Shown here one piece after another: positions 23,511 to 36,349 of a DNA stretch of 64,000 nt. The DNA is taken from NCBI RefSeq assembly GCF_910592395.1, contig NC_088318.1, positions 9,488,349 through 9,552,348 of the forward strand. Reading direction: 5' to 3'. The first letter of the stretch is position 1; every line of letters starts with the position of its first letter. This DNA comes from Lineus longissimus (taxonomy: Eukaryota > Nemertea > Pilidiophora > Heteronemertea > Lineidae). The translations under genes were made by a program, and so were the position numbers. Under the pieces are notes generated by a model, which was not told where the DNA came from, ran no database searches, and was given only the letters and a program-made list of their open reading frames with translations.

Positions 23511-26422
23511 GAACATTGGTTATTTAATGCGCAAATGTCAAAATTGACACAAAAACTTGGCAACGACTTCAGTGTACTTGGTCAATCGGGTATGGATGAT
23601 GGTGAGTTGCTACGAGGCAGGCCATACGGTGGTACCGCGATCGTTTGGAATTCTAACATGGAAGCCAAAATAACTCCAATTGTATGGAATTCAAAGAGGC
23701 TGTGCGCCGCACGACTAAGTTATGACGGTTTAGAATCTGATTTGTTACTGATAAATGTGTATATGCCAACCGACGGCGGTGGGCCTGAGAATATTAGAGA
23801 GTACAATGGTGTGTTACAAGAAATCTCGGCTTTGACCGAAACCAATAACTTGAGGTATGTTATGGTCGGCGGGGACTTTAACACTGACGTTACAAGGATT
23901 AATTCTCCAAATACCATTTACTTGAATCAATTCCTACAAGCAGAAAATCTAAGACTGGCCAAAATGAGCAATTTGAGTACAGTGGATTATACATTCGAAA
24001 GCAAAATCAATGGTGACCGTTCATTGATTGATCATTTCTTAATGTCAGAAAGCCTACTTGATTTGTTAAGCGCGTACGATGTAGAACATAAAGGTTATAA
24101 CCTATCAGACCATTCGTGTTTACGTATCTCGGTCAATTTACCAGCTCCGAAAGTACATTTAGGGGGAGAGAGGGTGAACAATACGATCAAGTTAAAATGG
24201 GATAAAGCATCACCTGATAACCTTGATAATTACCGGGAAAAACTGAATGACAAATTAAGGCAAATAGTGATACCGAACGCAGTTAGATGTCAGGACATGG
24301 GATGTACGTGCGGGGATCACAAGTTCGAAATTGAGTCGTTTCATGATAATCTGATAAACGCGTGCATATCGGCAGGCAAAGATTCAATACCAAAAATTAA
24401 TCGTAATCGTCCGAATGGAAGAGCAGGGTGGAACCCCGCCCTTGATGAATGTAAACAACGAGCCATTTTCTGGCACACCATATGGAAAGAGAATGGCAGG
24501 CCTAGAAATGGTGTTGTAGCAGACATTAGACGTCGAACAAGAGCGCTGTATCACTATGAGGTCAGACAAATCAAGAAGGAGCAAGATAGGGTCTCGGCAA
24601 ACAAATTAGGGAGTAAAACAAACGTGTGGAATGAAGTCAAGAAAATAAGAGGCAAATCAAACGAATTGCCAAAGACGATGGATGATAAAGTGGGACATGA
24701 ACAAATTGGTAACCTCTTCGCAGAAAAATTTAAAACGTTATATAACAGTGTCTCGTACAATCTAGATGAGATGGAGGAACTGCAGTCTGATATTGACAAA
24801 GGTGTGGCGGACAAATGTTGTAGAGGTTTATGTCATAGCAATCATAACATAGATGTCGAAGACATTAAAGCAGTGTTAAAATGTCTAAATAGTGGTAAAC
24901 AGGACAGCATCCCGAGTCTTTCTACGGACCACTTCATCCAAGGAGGGATAGGCTCTCGGTATATATCGGTCTCTTGTTGAACACTTTGGTGCGACATGGG
25001 TACTGCCCCAATGGTTTCTTGAAAACTTTTGTAATTCCAATTCCTAAGGACAGTAGGAAATCCCTAAGCGCCTCAGAAAACTACCGCGGTATATCTCTCA
25101 GTAGCGTTCTGGGGAAGATATTAGACAATGTCATTATCAGAAATCATAGCCAGGCACTGGCGTCTTGCGACGCCCAGTTCGGTTTCAAAAAGAACTTATC
25201 GACCGCAGATTGTAGCTCTGTAGTCAATGAGGTCATAAGATACTATAACAATAGAGGATCTCCGGTATATTGTGTCACCCTGGATGCAAGCAAGGCCTTT
25301 GACTGTGTAAACTTTGTGAAGCTATTTCGAAAGCTGATTAATAGAGGAATATGTCCATTGATAGCAAGGTTTTTAGCTTGCATGTATACAAATCAACAGA
25401 TTAGCGTGAAGTGGGCAGATTACGTATCAAATCCGTTCACCGCCACAAATGGGGTGAAGCAAGGTGGTGTATTGTCACCGATATTATTCAATCTGTATTT
25501 AGACCACCTACTGGTGAGCATGCAGGAGTCGGGAGTGGGGTGCCGCATAGGCCATGTTTATGCCGGAGTGTTTGCCTATGCGGACGACGTAATAATACTG
25601 GCACCCACCATCTGGGCGTTGACAAGGATGTTAAAAATTGCCAAATTATACTCGTTAGATTACAAGATAACATTCAATGCGAAAAAAAGTAAATTTATTG
25701 TGTTTGCCAAAGGTTTAGATATCGTAATAGACTATATAATGTTTGACGGAAATAGGTTATATGCAGTGGAATCGGAGGTCCACCTCGGATTTCTGTTAGG
25801 TCCAGATGTACAGAGTAGAAGAGTTGACCTTGGTATTAATGAACTATACAAAAAGACTAATATGGTAATGGCGTACTTCGGTCATGCAAATGCAGACATT
25901 CGATATGCTCTCTTTAAGAGTTTTGCTACCTGTCTATATGGTTTTCAGTTCTGTGACTCAACATCTCATTACATTGAAAATGTATATACACTAATACAGC
26001 ATGGAGGAAATGTGTAAGAAAGATTATGTGTATACCGAGTAGGACTCATAATCAGTTAATTCCGCTTATAATCAGTGATTGTGATATGGAGACACTTTTG
26101 GAAAGGAGGACATTGAGATACATCGAACATATATTCAAATCAGATAACATTTACTTAATGTTATGTAAGAACTTGTTACAGGAGGGAAGCGCGTCGAACC
26201 TGAGTAAAAACTATCAAAATCAGTCGGAAATATGGTTTTTGTAAATATGACACTGTCCGCATAAATTACTCATATTCAATTGTAAATGGAGTTGATAAGA
26301 ACACTGAATCATTTAGAATCGCACAGCAAATCAGAGAGCTACTAAAATTGAGGGATTCCGGTCACTGCCTCTTATCAAAGGAAGAGTTAGGACAAATTAT
26401 AGCCTTCCTTTGCACTATTTAA
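23511..26422 (+). pseudogene. LINE ORF2 remnant: endonuclease and reverse transcriptase
   Basis: The apurinic-type endonuclease shows EHWL at the truncation point, then GGDFN, a SLIDHF block and LSDHS near its end. The reverse transcriptase shows ENYRGISL, LDASKAFDCV, NGVKQGGVLSPILFNLYLD and the catalytic FAYADDVIIL. A C-terminal Cys-poor tail ends LCTI and a stop at 26420-26422. The frame breaks near 24945, again near 25995 and near 26215, so it cannot make one protein. The first open frame appears to begin upstream at 23433, but those 26 codons are flanking repeat fused by chance. Confidence 0.93.
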
Positions 26423-26533
26423 TAATACATAAGATACGTTTTTGTAATGCACTTAAGGTTCAAAGACAAGTTGATCTGCACTATGCACAACAATCTGTAC
26501 TAGTTTTGTACGAATAAACATACATATATATAT
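23511..26533 (+). mobile_element. 5'-truncated APE-type non-LTR retrotransposon (LINE)
   Basis: Copy A at 11391-11410 reads straight through the site, which fixes the insert at 23511-26533. Flanking ATTTG (23506-23510 and 26534-26538) is a likely 5 bp target duplication. The 3' end after the coding region carries AATAAACATA and a short TA-rich tail. ORF1 and the first ~50 residues of the endonuclease are missing, so this is a reverse-transcription truncation. The clade is probably in the jockey/CR1/L2 group, but that is a guess. Confidence 0.93.
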
Positions 26534-27574
26534 ATTTGAACTGCACACATGCGTTTGTTTACAATTTCATTTCCCGCGAAATCTCGAAAATTAGGTGACC
26601 TGCAATCGTGGATTGAAAATAACATCAACCTGGGTTCAGCAGGTCAGCAGGTATACCGGCTGTTCCAATCATCCCCCTATAGCCAGCTGTTCAAAAGGTA
26701 ATGTTATTCACCCCACAGGGAGTGCAGGTAATTGATTAAGCCCCAGCATAACTTAACAGCAATGGCTTGGCTTCTGTGAGTGGTAAGGAGAATTGACAGT
26801 GTCCGATTAAAAATCCCTCATTACTGCTCCGCTGAAGTAAATTTTTGAATAAAACCAAGACGTTGCATCTGGGTAAGGTGTCACCACCATTCATGCAAAA
26901 TTTCAAGGCGATCCAACGCCTCTAAGTGTGACTTTATTCGTCCCCCTTCTAATAAATTAGACCAGCGATGACGTCATTACTGGTGATTCCCTACGTTGTC
27001 CAATGAGCGCTTTTTAAAGTGTGCCATTTGGCATGTATTAGCATGCAATGTATTTTATCAGCGCTGCCAATTGCCGAACAGAATGCCATAGCTCCGTCAA
27101 TTTTGAATCAATTTTTATGGGAGTAACATTATTGTGTTGCTTAAAACGTCTACTTTTTACTCATGTAAGTATCGTAGTACCAAAAACTAATATGCAAACA
27201 GAATCATGCCGATTCACTGCACATACTGTGGGAATTCTCCACTTCAAAATACATCGCGAACAGAGCGTGCACTTCCGATATCGTTTTCACAGAATTGTGG
27301 CCAAATTTTCAAGAACTAATTTCTGAAAGTATTCCCTTAAGACCTTATGACTACCCACTGAAAGGAACTAGTGATAATATCGCCTACTTGACTACTTTTT
27401 AGCAGAAAATTGGTTACTTGTTGCAAAATCAATCTTCCATCTTTAGACTGGTCACAGTGGGTATGCTGAAATATAGCCTGGTTCCTTGGCCAATTCAATG
27501 CACAGAATACAACTGCGCAACTATACGTCATAACCCGGGCTTTTAGATCATCAAAAAATCTGTCAAATGTGCCT

Positions 27575-27908
27575 GTAGCGCCAACTGGCGGTGAAAACTA
27601 AACTAATTTCATTACAAGTCAAAATGAAAAATTATTTAAAAATATTCGGCCAGATTTGAAAACAATATTTCCTCTGTGGACCGAGGTATAAAGGAAAGAA
27701 GTTTAAACTTCCCGATGACCTCATTCGCGCTGATTTTTGGTTTCTGAGTTCCCCTTGGGCTACTCCTAATTTAGCAGCACCAACAAAGTGCCTAAGTCTT
27801 ACGGTTACAAAATGCCCAAAATTGACATGGAAGGATGGCAGGAAGGACGGACACCATTCCCTTAGTAATATGACCAGCTTCGCTGACTTTGTCAGCTGAG
27901 CTAAAAAC
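27575..27908 (+). repeat. 3' module of the GAGGCCC family, copy 2
   Basis: It includes GCGCCAACTGGCGGTGA, GGTTTCTGAGTTCCCCTTGG, TACAAAATGCCCAA, GGAAGGACGGACACC and the CGCTGACTTTGTCAGCTG hairpin followed by AGCTAAAAACG. The region 27180-27575 holds nothing recognised. Confidence 0.7.
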
Positions 27909-28515
27909 GAATACGGTGGATATATGATGTACTCTTGGTAAAAGTACCTACCATATTTTTTTCAAATTTTTCAGACCAGTATTAAGCAAGCAATCGCATA
28001 TTTTCACTTTTGATATTTGGCCGCCAATTGGCAAAACTATGAATCGTATAATGCCATGATTCGGATTCTGAGTAGGGGTCACCCAGGGGTACATTTGTAC
28101 CAAGTTTGAGATCTCTGGCTAAAGCAGTTACAAAACGTGCCACCATTGACTAACTGCGGTGCCACGATCAAACTTTGACCTCTCTGACCTTCAAAAGTAG
28201 GTCAAATCCAAAACCCGGAGGATATATGATGTGTCCTTGGTAGAAGTACCTACCATATTTTGTCAAAATTTTTGAACCAGTATTAAGCAAGTTATTGCAG
28301 ATTTTCAATTTTGACCTTTGGCCCCTGGTGGCCAAACCGTGAGTTACATGAGGTCAGAATTTGGTCTCTGATCAGCAGTCACCAAGGGGTACATGTGTAC
28401 CAAGTTTGAGTTCAGTAGCTTTAGCAGTTACGAAACATGCCACTAGTGTCTAACGACGACGACGGACGACGACGCTGCGTCATTGTATAAAAGGCTCACA
28501 GGTGAGCCAAAAACC
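27905..28515 (+). repeat. Two monomers ending in a GGCTCAC/GTGAGCC hairpin
   Basis: Two diverged monomers (starting about 27910 and 28200, with TACCTACCATATTTTT-like text) end in an ACGACGACGGACGACGACG tract, TTGTATAAAA, then GGCTCAC-AG-GTGAGCC and AAAAA at 28493-28513. This is the clearest 3' hairpin of the GTGCTCACC family. The region 28515-28940 has no recognised feature. Confidence 0.8.
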
Positions 28516-28939
28516 ATCATTTTATTGTTCATCAGCTATAATCGAACCCCACGCAGAGATTTGTTGGGTAATTTTAACACAACTGCCATTCGCACCGACC
28601 AATATTCCAAGCCGAAGGACACCGTGACAAGTTTTTTACCTTCCAAATCATGGTCAGTATTTTGTGAAGCTATCGGCGATGAGAAAAAACCAATCACAAG
28701 AATCTAATCAAGACATCTCACCTGGTCTGTTCAGCGGATGATCGACTTGATTCGATTGATTCGAAGTGATTTTATTCCTTCTATCATCGCTTTACTTCAA
28801 CCAAAATGGCTGGATGTCTACATGCAGCTTCAGGCGCGCCAAACAAGTCATAACTACACAAATGTGACATTGCTCGGGATGCCGAAGTATTGCCTCGAAC
28901 CGCGAAATTAAAACATGGCTCGCAATGTGCAAACTGACA

Positions 28940-29312
28940 TTTTTCCCCAATACCGCCAACTGGTGACATCAATTGAAACTAACCTATTTTATATCGAAAC
29001 CTCAATATTATGCAGACCTCTTCAACTTTATTTCAAAATTTTATCTGCTGGAAAAAGCAGGGCCATATTTTCGTGGATAGTTTACGCTCTTTCCCCCTGG
29101 TGAGCTGAATTTCAGTCGAATCGCGCTAAATTTTCTGTCGGCAGCATATCTTGTGCAGTTTTATCCAATGATGGCAAAATATTTGAAGTGCCTAGGTCTT
29201 ACGGCTACAAAATGCCCAATTTTGTGTACAGATTGATGGATAGAAGTATGGAAGGACGGCCACCATTCGAATAGCAATTTGACAAGCTCCGCTGACTTCA
29301 TCAGCTGAGCTT
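28940..29312 (+). repeat. 3' module of the GAGGCCC family, copy 3
   Basis: It runs from ACCGCCAACTGGTGACATC through TTCAACTTTATTTCAAA and CTACAAAATGCCCAAT to GCTGACTTCATCAGC-TGAGCTT. The stem keeps pairing where the loop differs from copy 1 (TTCA against TTTG). It ends about 200 bp before HSF exon 4 on the plus strand. Confidence 0.75.
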
Positions 29313-29509
29313 AAAAAACGATTATTTTTTTCAAGATGACCACCTGGAGACCAGGAAGTAGGTCAAATTGCGACCACCAAAAATCTATCTGGGGATATAA
29401 CTCAAAGCTATCATCACGCAGTTTCAGCCGTCTTGCCCAAGCAGTTGAAACGTTCTCTGCTAGTGGACGACGACAAACTAAAGAGTATCGCATAAGCTAA
29501 AAACCATAC

Positions 29510-29637
29510 CGTTTCAACGTCTCTAGTCTTGAATCAATATGGTCTTGTTTACCCTTCATGTGATTAACGTCAAGCAGAACCTTGGAGACATCTTCAGTTC
29601 TGAATTTGTAATCTTCTTGCTTAGGATTTGCAGACAC
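29510..29637 (-). CDS. HSF: HSF coding exon 4: linker and first half of HR-A
   Basis: This 128 nt exon has acceptor TTTCTAG before 29637 and a GTATGG donor after 29510. It codes a short polar linker (VSANPKQEDYKF) and then the first heptads of the trimerisation coiled coil: VSKVLLDVNHMKGKQ, followed by HIDSRLETLKR. Human HSF1 has the equivalent LLTDVQLMKGKQ segment. The 42 codons plus two bases leave phase 2, which exon 5 completes as Arg. The exon has no overlapping long open frame because splice sites close it tightly, so a simple ORF scan misses it. Confidence 0.95.
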
Positions 29638-31380
29638 CTAGAAATTGGAAAAGAGCATTTTTTAGACACAAAAACAAAGCACATTCAGAGTTTTGGTCAA
29701 CTTTGAGTTCATTGGCTAAATTCCTTCTTTATTAAATTCTGAAATGAACTCTTCAGTATCCCTGAGGGAGCATGTCAAAGCTTCTTGAACTTCTGTCAAG
29801 AATTTTATTAGATGATGCAAAAATGAAAGATGCGAACTGACAGTTGATACAACCCCCCCCCCCCCCACACCAGCCCCTCCCATGAACAGGGTTTTTCTGG
29901 CTTAGCAGTTTGACATGTTCCTTAAGGTTGTGGTTTTATGGATTTCAACTCAAACCTAGCAGACCAGTGCAAAGAGGCTCGCAACTATTTCGATCCTGGG
30001 GGAAATCGTAACTTGGGTCGCACCGCCCATATACCGGGCGATTTACCCGTTACAGGTTTTCAAAAGATTAAGAGGCAAATACCAACTTATCATACCCCAG
30101 GATGCTTGGTACCACTGGAAAGCTTAAACTCTTAGCTTAAAGATGATGTATAGAAAGTCATTATATACAACGACAACTACCGTAATCGTGAGATCGAGTC
30201 CATTTTAAGTGTTTCACCCACTAAGCATTCTTGCATAATTTGAAATAGGTGAATTATAAGCTCATTGCCATGATTCACTTGGTAAATCATGTATTGCCCG
30301 CAATAAATCGTCCCTGTAATCGAAGTTCGATAATATCTGACCAAGGACTATTCGAAGGACCTGGCTAGGTATCTCTGATACACTATGTGTTGCTAATAGG
30401 TATTTTATTTCCTACCATTAGGATGATATCAGAATATCAAACTGGCACATCACATCACGACATACACTGATCAACAAAGGCAAAATTACAATTGCACGAC
30501 TTTTCAGGTGTATGGAACAACAATGTCAAAACTAGTATTGGGCAATTCGCCTAACAGCAAATTGCAGACCATATCCCTGGTGAAAGTATTTTGTCATGTT
30601 GAGAAATTAGGTTTGCACCAGGATATAACCAGATAAATCAGAGGCAAATAACCCTGAATAACCAGCTGAATTAGGTTGAGACAGTAGGTGCATCATAAAT
30701 ACTAGAATTAGCGATGGTTCTGGGACTGCAACAACTCAGCATATGGATGGTCAGAATCCAGCAGACAACAAGCAAATGTAATCTGAATCTCAACATCTTT
30801 CGTATCTTTTGATGAGTTTTCTGGTCGAGTGAGGGAAACCAGTTGGCCATCTGATATGGCTGGTGGGGATGAAAGCTCCCAATGTTGGGACGACCAATAA
30901 TACATTGCGTCTCCACAGTATTTATATTATAATACCTCCCTCCATGCACACATGGTTCTGCTGCCAATTTTTTCTTCAAATGATCTAGGTGTCAATCATG
31001 CACTTGTGGGTACTGGCACCACGTAGGTAACTTCTGATCTGATCTTAAGTGGCAGGTTTTTGGTGCTTTGTCCTGGTGCTCATTTTTAAGATGACAAAAC
31101 ACGATCACCAGGGATATGGTCTGCAATTGCTGTTAGGAAAGTCACAACCTGGGGACAAAAAATAAATGTGATTTAGACTTCGCATTCCTTTGAAGTGTAG
31201 GTTGCAACATCCCAGGCCATCGATGCATGCATGGTCACAACATAGGGGCAACCGGGAATCATGGCAAGGATTTTTACAACCATTCTTTTGAGGTGTAGAT
31301 TGTGATGCGAGGGAAATGTCTTGATCTCTACATAAAATTCCTTCGACATGGTGCAACAAACCAGTCCAGTAGATATATAC
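29638..31380. other. HSF intron 3 segment, no gene
   Basis: It has a polyC run at about 29852-29868. Around 31150-31400 there is a weak repeat with ATTCTTTTGAGGTGTAG-like text and CATGGTCA blocks. No convincing coding sequence was seen on either strand; the 102-residue minus frame near 30671 has no family resemblance. Confidence 0.5.
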
Positions 31381-32260
31381 ATGGTCATAGCATACGGCAT
31401 CGAGACAACCAGTATGCAAGGTTACGGCCAGGCCCAAGGGGTATAACCGATCAGCACTAAGAGTAAAAACGTAAAATGCAATAATATCTTTTTAAACTAA
31501 CTGCCACAGTAGGTTTATTTATTCAGTCTTTTTGAAGTAAAAGTATTACAGTGAAAAGAACGAAATACGGCTGGAATATTATACTGGTTTGTCTTCGGAC
31601 GGCAAATTCAGCACTGCACCGATGTCAAGGTTAAGACGGTTATACGACTTTGCCTCATCAGCTCCTCGTGGTCAAGGCTCCTATATCCGTGACTGATGCG
31701 GTCGCAGAACAGAACAGATGCTGATCATCCCCGTCACTGCGTCAGGCTGTAATTAGAGCGAGGAAATATTTTAACTTCACCAGAAGTTTTATCATTCATT
31801 ATTCAGACCAACAGACACTGACTACCTGCTAATAGTCTATGAATTTCATTGTCATAATTCAGAACAAACACTTATCACCTTTGCTGACAATATTTTCAGA
31901 AGGTGTGTACATTCGTGTGTCCATTTACACTGCACGTGTATACGTGCTTTACTGTACATTTCTACAGGAGTGAGCAGGATGTACAGAAAAACAATCTCCA
32001 AAACTGTTGCTTTCAGCACTCGCGACACGTTAAGCGAGGTTTTAGCAATTATTTTCAGTGAAGGTATATCTCATGTGTAGAGTCTGGGTGATTTTGAGAC
32101 ATTCTTAGGTGTTTAAGGCGCACAGTTTGATGAAACTTGCCCGCATTCGTAATTTTTTTGATGAATGTATATCCGCCATTGCGGGGATCTGGAAACTTTC
32201 GGATGACAAGTTTGCCTCAAAAGATGGACGTGCTCCCTATAATCACCCAAACTAACAGCG
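31380..32260 (+). repeat. Long interspersed repeat, copy 2
   Basis: This is the shorter relative of 19960-21860. Shared blocks include GAGACAACCAG with AAGGGGTAT at 31400-31442, AACTGCCACA with GTATTACAGTGAA at 31495-31560, and 31985-32130 with AGAAAAACAATCTCCAAAA and TAGAGTCTGGGTGATTTTGAG. Divergence is roughly 20-30% by eye. Confidence 0.65.
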
Positions 32261-32715
32261 AATATATATTCTTAAGATCTTTTTCTTGACCTCTGATGAG
32301 TTAATTTTGTCTGATGCAGTGTTTCAACACAAATTTGAGGGCGATTACAATCACGAAAAAATCACACTCACCCAGTCTAGAATGCGTGGACGAAATGTCT
32401 GTTGGCTCTTCCATGTAGCGAATATCCTCCCACCTGTTCAGGTCGGGACAGATCAACGTTGAGCAACTTGCCTAATCGGTAAAAACGCGGGAGGCAGTGC
32501 TATTACCGGAACGGTTCAGAACCGGCGATTTTCATCAAAAATCACCCGAAAACTAAAAAAGTAAGCAACGGCTGCAAAAATAAAGTACACGTTGTTCGTT
32601 AGCAGGTTATGAAACGTAACCTAACCAAATTTCAGGTCGTTCCGTGCGGCAGTTTCGGAGATACGTGTCGAAAACCACATCCCTCGGGTCCTGGCGATCG
32701 GCTCAGTAAAAACAA

Positions 32716-32749
32716 TAGACCATATCCACAAAGTTGTGGATATGGTCTA
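32716..32749. repeat. 34 bp near-perfect palindrome
   Basis: TAGACCATATCCACAA (32716-32731) is followed after two bases by its exact complement (32734-32749). No flanking TIR or duplication was recognised. It could be a tiny fold-back relic. The surrounding 32260-33455 has no gene. Confidence 0.8.
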
Positions 32750-33559
32750 ACAAGTAAAATGTTGTCTATGTGGCACTTCAAGCATATTTTTCCCATTATA
32801 GACGACGGTGTTTTGTCCAGCTTCAAAAACAAAGCTTATTATGGATTTGTAGTAAGTCGTCTTTCAGTTCACTATCAAGGTTTATCTTTTGCATACTGTA
32901 GTGTGGTTTATCAGCATAATCTATGACTAGGGTGCAGCAGCGATGCTTCTCTTCTTGAATCAGTTGCTTAGTGGTTCGCATGATGCTATTTAATCACACC
33001 ATTTTAGTTACCTTACCAAACCATATTCATCCTAAGATAAAGCGTTAGTTTTCACTCCTTCGTCATCAAGAGGCGGAGTGTATAGAAAACCACTGGGTAT
33101 ACCAGAATGAGTCATATCAAGTTTAGCTACTATACTCCTCATTTCCAGACATAATTTTGACTTGCTCCAGGTTTTTTTCCAATCTGACAGTTAGGCTAAT
33201 TGATAAAGAAACTTGACTGTCACTGACACCCTGCAGAATGTTATAGATTACATAATTTAACCCTTTCGTTACTGCAAGTATGTGCCAGTCCTGTACTGAG
33301 CAAAATTAAGGGATTTTTGGAGCTTTTCTTCTAAAGCCAGGTGCTCCATAACCAGAAGAGGTAAGACAAACAAAGAGGTTGCAACTAATCACCAATTAAC
33401 TAAACTTTAATTTCTTATTAGGAAAAATATGCAAATTTATGCAAATTAGGCCACGTGACCGAATTAACATATTCCGTGACTCTATTTCAAGTGATTTTTT
33501 CAAACGAAACCTCCAATTACCATAACAGTTGGCGAGAATGGGTCGAAATCCAGCAGAAA

Positions 33560-34800
33560 ATCAGCCAAAAAAGAGCCAGGAGCCAAAGGAGACATGTTAA
33601 AGGTCAAGACAATCCGGTGGATGAAGCTTCCAGAGGGATGAGAGTTGACAAGTTCATCACGACCTCCATGTGGTTGAACGGGCCAGCATTTCTTTGGGAG
33701 CCTGTGATTCCAGCCCAAGTCAGGGAGACCGTTCCCGAACTATCACTTGATGACCCAGAAGTGAAGACAGTTACCACCCTGGCAGTTCAAGCAGAGAAGC
33801 CAGTATTCGAGACAGAAACCCAAAAAGCATACTCCACCTGGGAAAAGGCTAGGAGGTCTGTCACAATAATCATCAGATACTGAAATCAGCTGAGACGTAA
33901 AGCTCAAGGGAAAGATCATATGAAGGACCCATTGAAAGTTGAGGACCTCAGGCAAGCAGAGCTAGAAATATGCAAAGCAGTCCAACAAGTGAATTTCAGC
34001 AGAGACATCGTGATACTCAGAAAGGTCCAACTTCACTCCTACCGGTGTGACAGAGGAACAAATTTTGTCGGCGCAAGAAACGAACTACAGAAGGCCTGGT
34101 CTGAGATCGATTTTGACAAGATCTAACAGTTTCTCCTAAAACAGGAATGCAATCTGGAGTTTATGATGAACGTCCCATATGCCAGTCATCACTGAGGAGT
34201 CTGGGAATGCCAGATTCGTAGGATCAGATCCATACTGCCTACAATTTTGCTGAAATCTGGGACACAACTCGACGATGAATCGCTGCAAACCTACATGTAT
34301 GAAGTCATGGCCATAATCAATGGTAGGCCACTGACTACAGATAACCTTAAAGATCCAGACTCTTTGATGCTGCTATGTCCAAACCAGCTATTGACTATGA
34401 AGTCACGGGTGATAATTCCACCACCTGGTGACTTCTGATGAGAAGACTTATTCCTGAAAAAAGGTTGGCGCCGAGTGCAGCATCTTGCACACCAATTCTG
34501 GACCAAATGGCGTACAGACTACCTGAATAATCTTCAGCCACATCACAAATTGTCCAGTAAGGAATGTGATTTCCTTGTTTGTGATGTCGTAATCTTGAAA
34601 GGTGCCGATATGCCAAGAAACCAGTGTAAACTAGCCAGAGTCCACGACGTCTTCGTTGATGAGGATGTTCAAAATGTCCACCTTGCTGTAGGAAATCGAA
34701 CGTTGGATGACAAGGGTAAACCATTGCAGCAGACAACCTTCCTAGAGAGACCTGTTCAGAAACTTGTTCATCTTCTTGAGGCCAAACCCGAGGATACCGT
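33560..34800 (+). pseudogene. BEL/Pao LTR retrotransposon pol remnant
   Basis: Fragments of the C-terminal half of a BEL/Pao polyprotein occur in order. RHVKGQDNPVDEASRG with WLNGPAFLWEP marks the RNase H-integrase junction (33585-33700). A linker at about 33920-34000 precedes integrase core text with DRGTNFVGARNEL (second catalytic Asp region) and, further on, SGTQLDDES, INGRPLT and PNQLLTMKS. A C-terminal domain follows with QHLAHQFWTKWR and DMPRNQCKLARV. Stops or frame changes near 33880, 34125, 34190 and 34437, and loss of the first catalytic Asp region, show it is dead. No LTRs were identified; 34900-35500 may be 3' element sequence. It lies inside HSF intron 3. Confidence 0.88.
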
Positions 34801-34899
34801 TAATCAGTCAAAAGACCTGCCGATCAACCCAAGTAATTCCCATTCAAGAGCCACCAATACGATATCGTTGTCTTATCGTTTGTATTATTCTAAGTGATA

Positions 34900-36349
34900 T
34901 AAGCATTGAACTGACAAACTTTTAAAGTCATCAAATTGACCAACTTTGAGATGAAAAAAGAGTTCTACGACTCATCATGCCTTTGAAAATAGCAGGCTCA
35001 CTGAGTTAAAGGCCATCCTCCTGTCTTTGATTTAGTTGAGTTTGGAGCACCATTTTGTGCATTTGGGTTGTCAATGTCATGGTAAATTTGGTAGATTCTT
35101 TGTAGAACTGTGAACTGACTGGGTATGCTATCTCCATTTCATGAAGCCATGGACTTTGGTTATTTGAAAATCATAATGCTCCCTTAAAAAAAAAGAAACT
35201 CTAAATAGAGTGAGATTTAGTGCAAGCTCATTGAAGATTATTTTGAAATCCTATCCCATTTGTCCATCTGTGGGTTCTAAGTGTAAGATTGGACACGTCC
35301 TTTTGGAAAGTATGATAAGCATTTTCATAAATGGTATTTGAATGATTTGGTGAATATTTGGCAATTTGCCAGGTTTATTGATTTTAGAAGAATTTTAGTA
35401 AATATTGGCAGTTTGCCCAATTCATTGAATTTTAAAGGTTTGAAATTACCGAGAGTAATTTGGAGAGCCATGTAAGTGCGCCTATAGTAAAGGTGCGGTC
35501 CAGTTTATGGGTGTTAAATTTGGCGCGCTTTCTTTACATTTGAGATTTTAGAGGCTGTTGCTTTCCAATTTGTCAGAAAAAATAGTCGAATAAAAGCCCC
35601 AAAGTGGTAATTTTGCTAAAGGTTGAATCAAACCAAAGTTTATAATTCCCAGATCGTGTTTACGCAGTCCAGTGATGATGTCATTGTTGATTATATGAGA
35701 AATCAAGCCCTTTTGCACAGACCTTCAAATGAGTCTCAAAAATGTGTCTTGGCGAGGTTCCACCCTTTCTTCTCAGTCCAATAAAAGTTGTAAAATTCTC
35801 CCTTTTGGCCACTTGCATGAGCCCAAACTGTGCTATAAGATGTATTAATGACATATATAGGAGCCCTTGCTTCTGAGAGCCATATTTTAGGCAAAATGTG
35901 TATTTCTGGGGTTGTGGCACCCATGAATTCATATGGGATTCCCCACACGTTCGAGATTACGCGGTCACATGACCTATACATGAGGTGTTTTAAGATGGCG
36001 CCACCATCAAGCCTACAGTTTAGTATCACAATGTCATTTGTACCATGTTGAGACTTACGTTGTTGTACCATCTCTCTGTTATAGATTCCACGAGTGGTTT
36101 GACCAAAATAAAACATCATTAAAAAGAATTTTGTGTGGGAGCTATTCCGTTTGGCATCTAAAGGGGGCAAATCGGGGAGCAGCAGCTACCCTGGCTATGC
36201 CTATGGTCATGACATGCAAAAATGCTCACACCTGCAAAAACAGAATCCCTGCAAATGTATGGCCAGTTCGGGTTGAAAACAATTCACTTTGGCCTTAAGT
36301 CATGTCGTCTTTAGATTGATGAGTGAGAAACCGCCAAATTACAATGTAC
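34900..36349. other. HSF intron 3 segment, no gene
   Basis: It follows the BEL/Pao remnant. It contains a homopolymer A run at about 35187 and repeated ATTTGG/GGCAATTTGCC text around 35350-35415, which may be internal repeat. The minus-strand frames at 35681-36170 resemble no family I know and have no splice context. Confidence 0.45.

Larger units (their letters stand above)
22363..27178 (+). repeat. Interspersed repeat copy B, split by the LINE
   Basis: It starts GAACAAGAGGCCCAAGGGCC then TGGCGCTCAGCT at 22363-22394 and follows copy A closely to 23510, where the LINE enters. It resumes at 26534 and runs to about 27178. A segment at 26800-27111 is absent from copy A. A further difference is about 30 bp near 23385-23425 (duplicated AAACAATAGACCACC). 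Confidence 0.85.

Noticed and set aside
23433-24980. 515-codon frame as an intact host gene
   Set aside because: Its start lies in flanking repeat present without the frame in copy A, the body is LINE endonuclease, and later frames are shifted.
29852-29868. PolyC runs here and near 53163 and 58579 as structured elements
   Set aside because: Isolated homopolymers with no neighbouring C or G runs arranged for an i-motif or quadruplex, and prone to sequencing error.
35736-36170. 144-codon minus frame in HSF intron 3
   Set aside because: No recognised family, no splice signals fitting HSF, and no HSF-like residues; the exon 3 to exon 4 join is already in phase without it.
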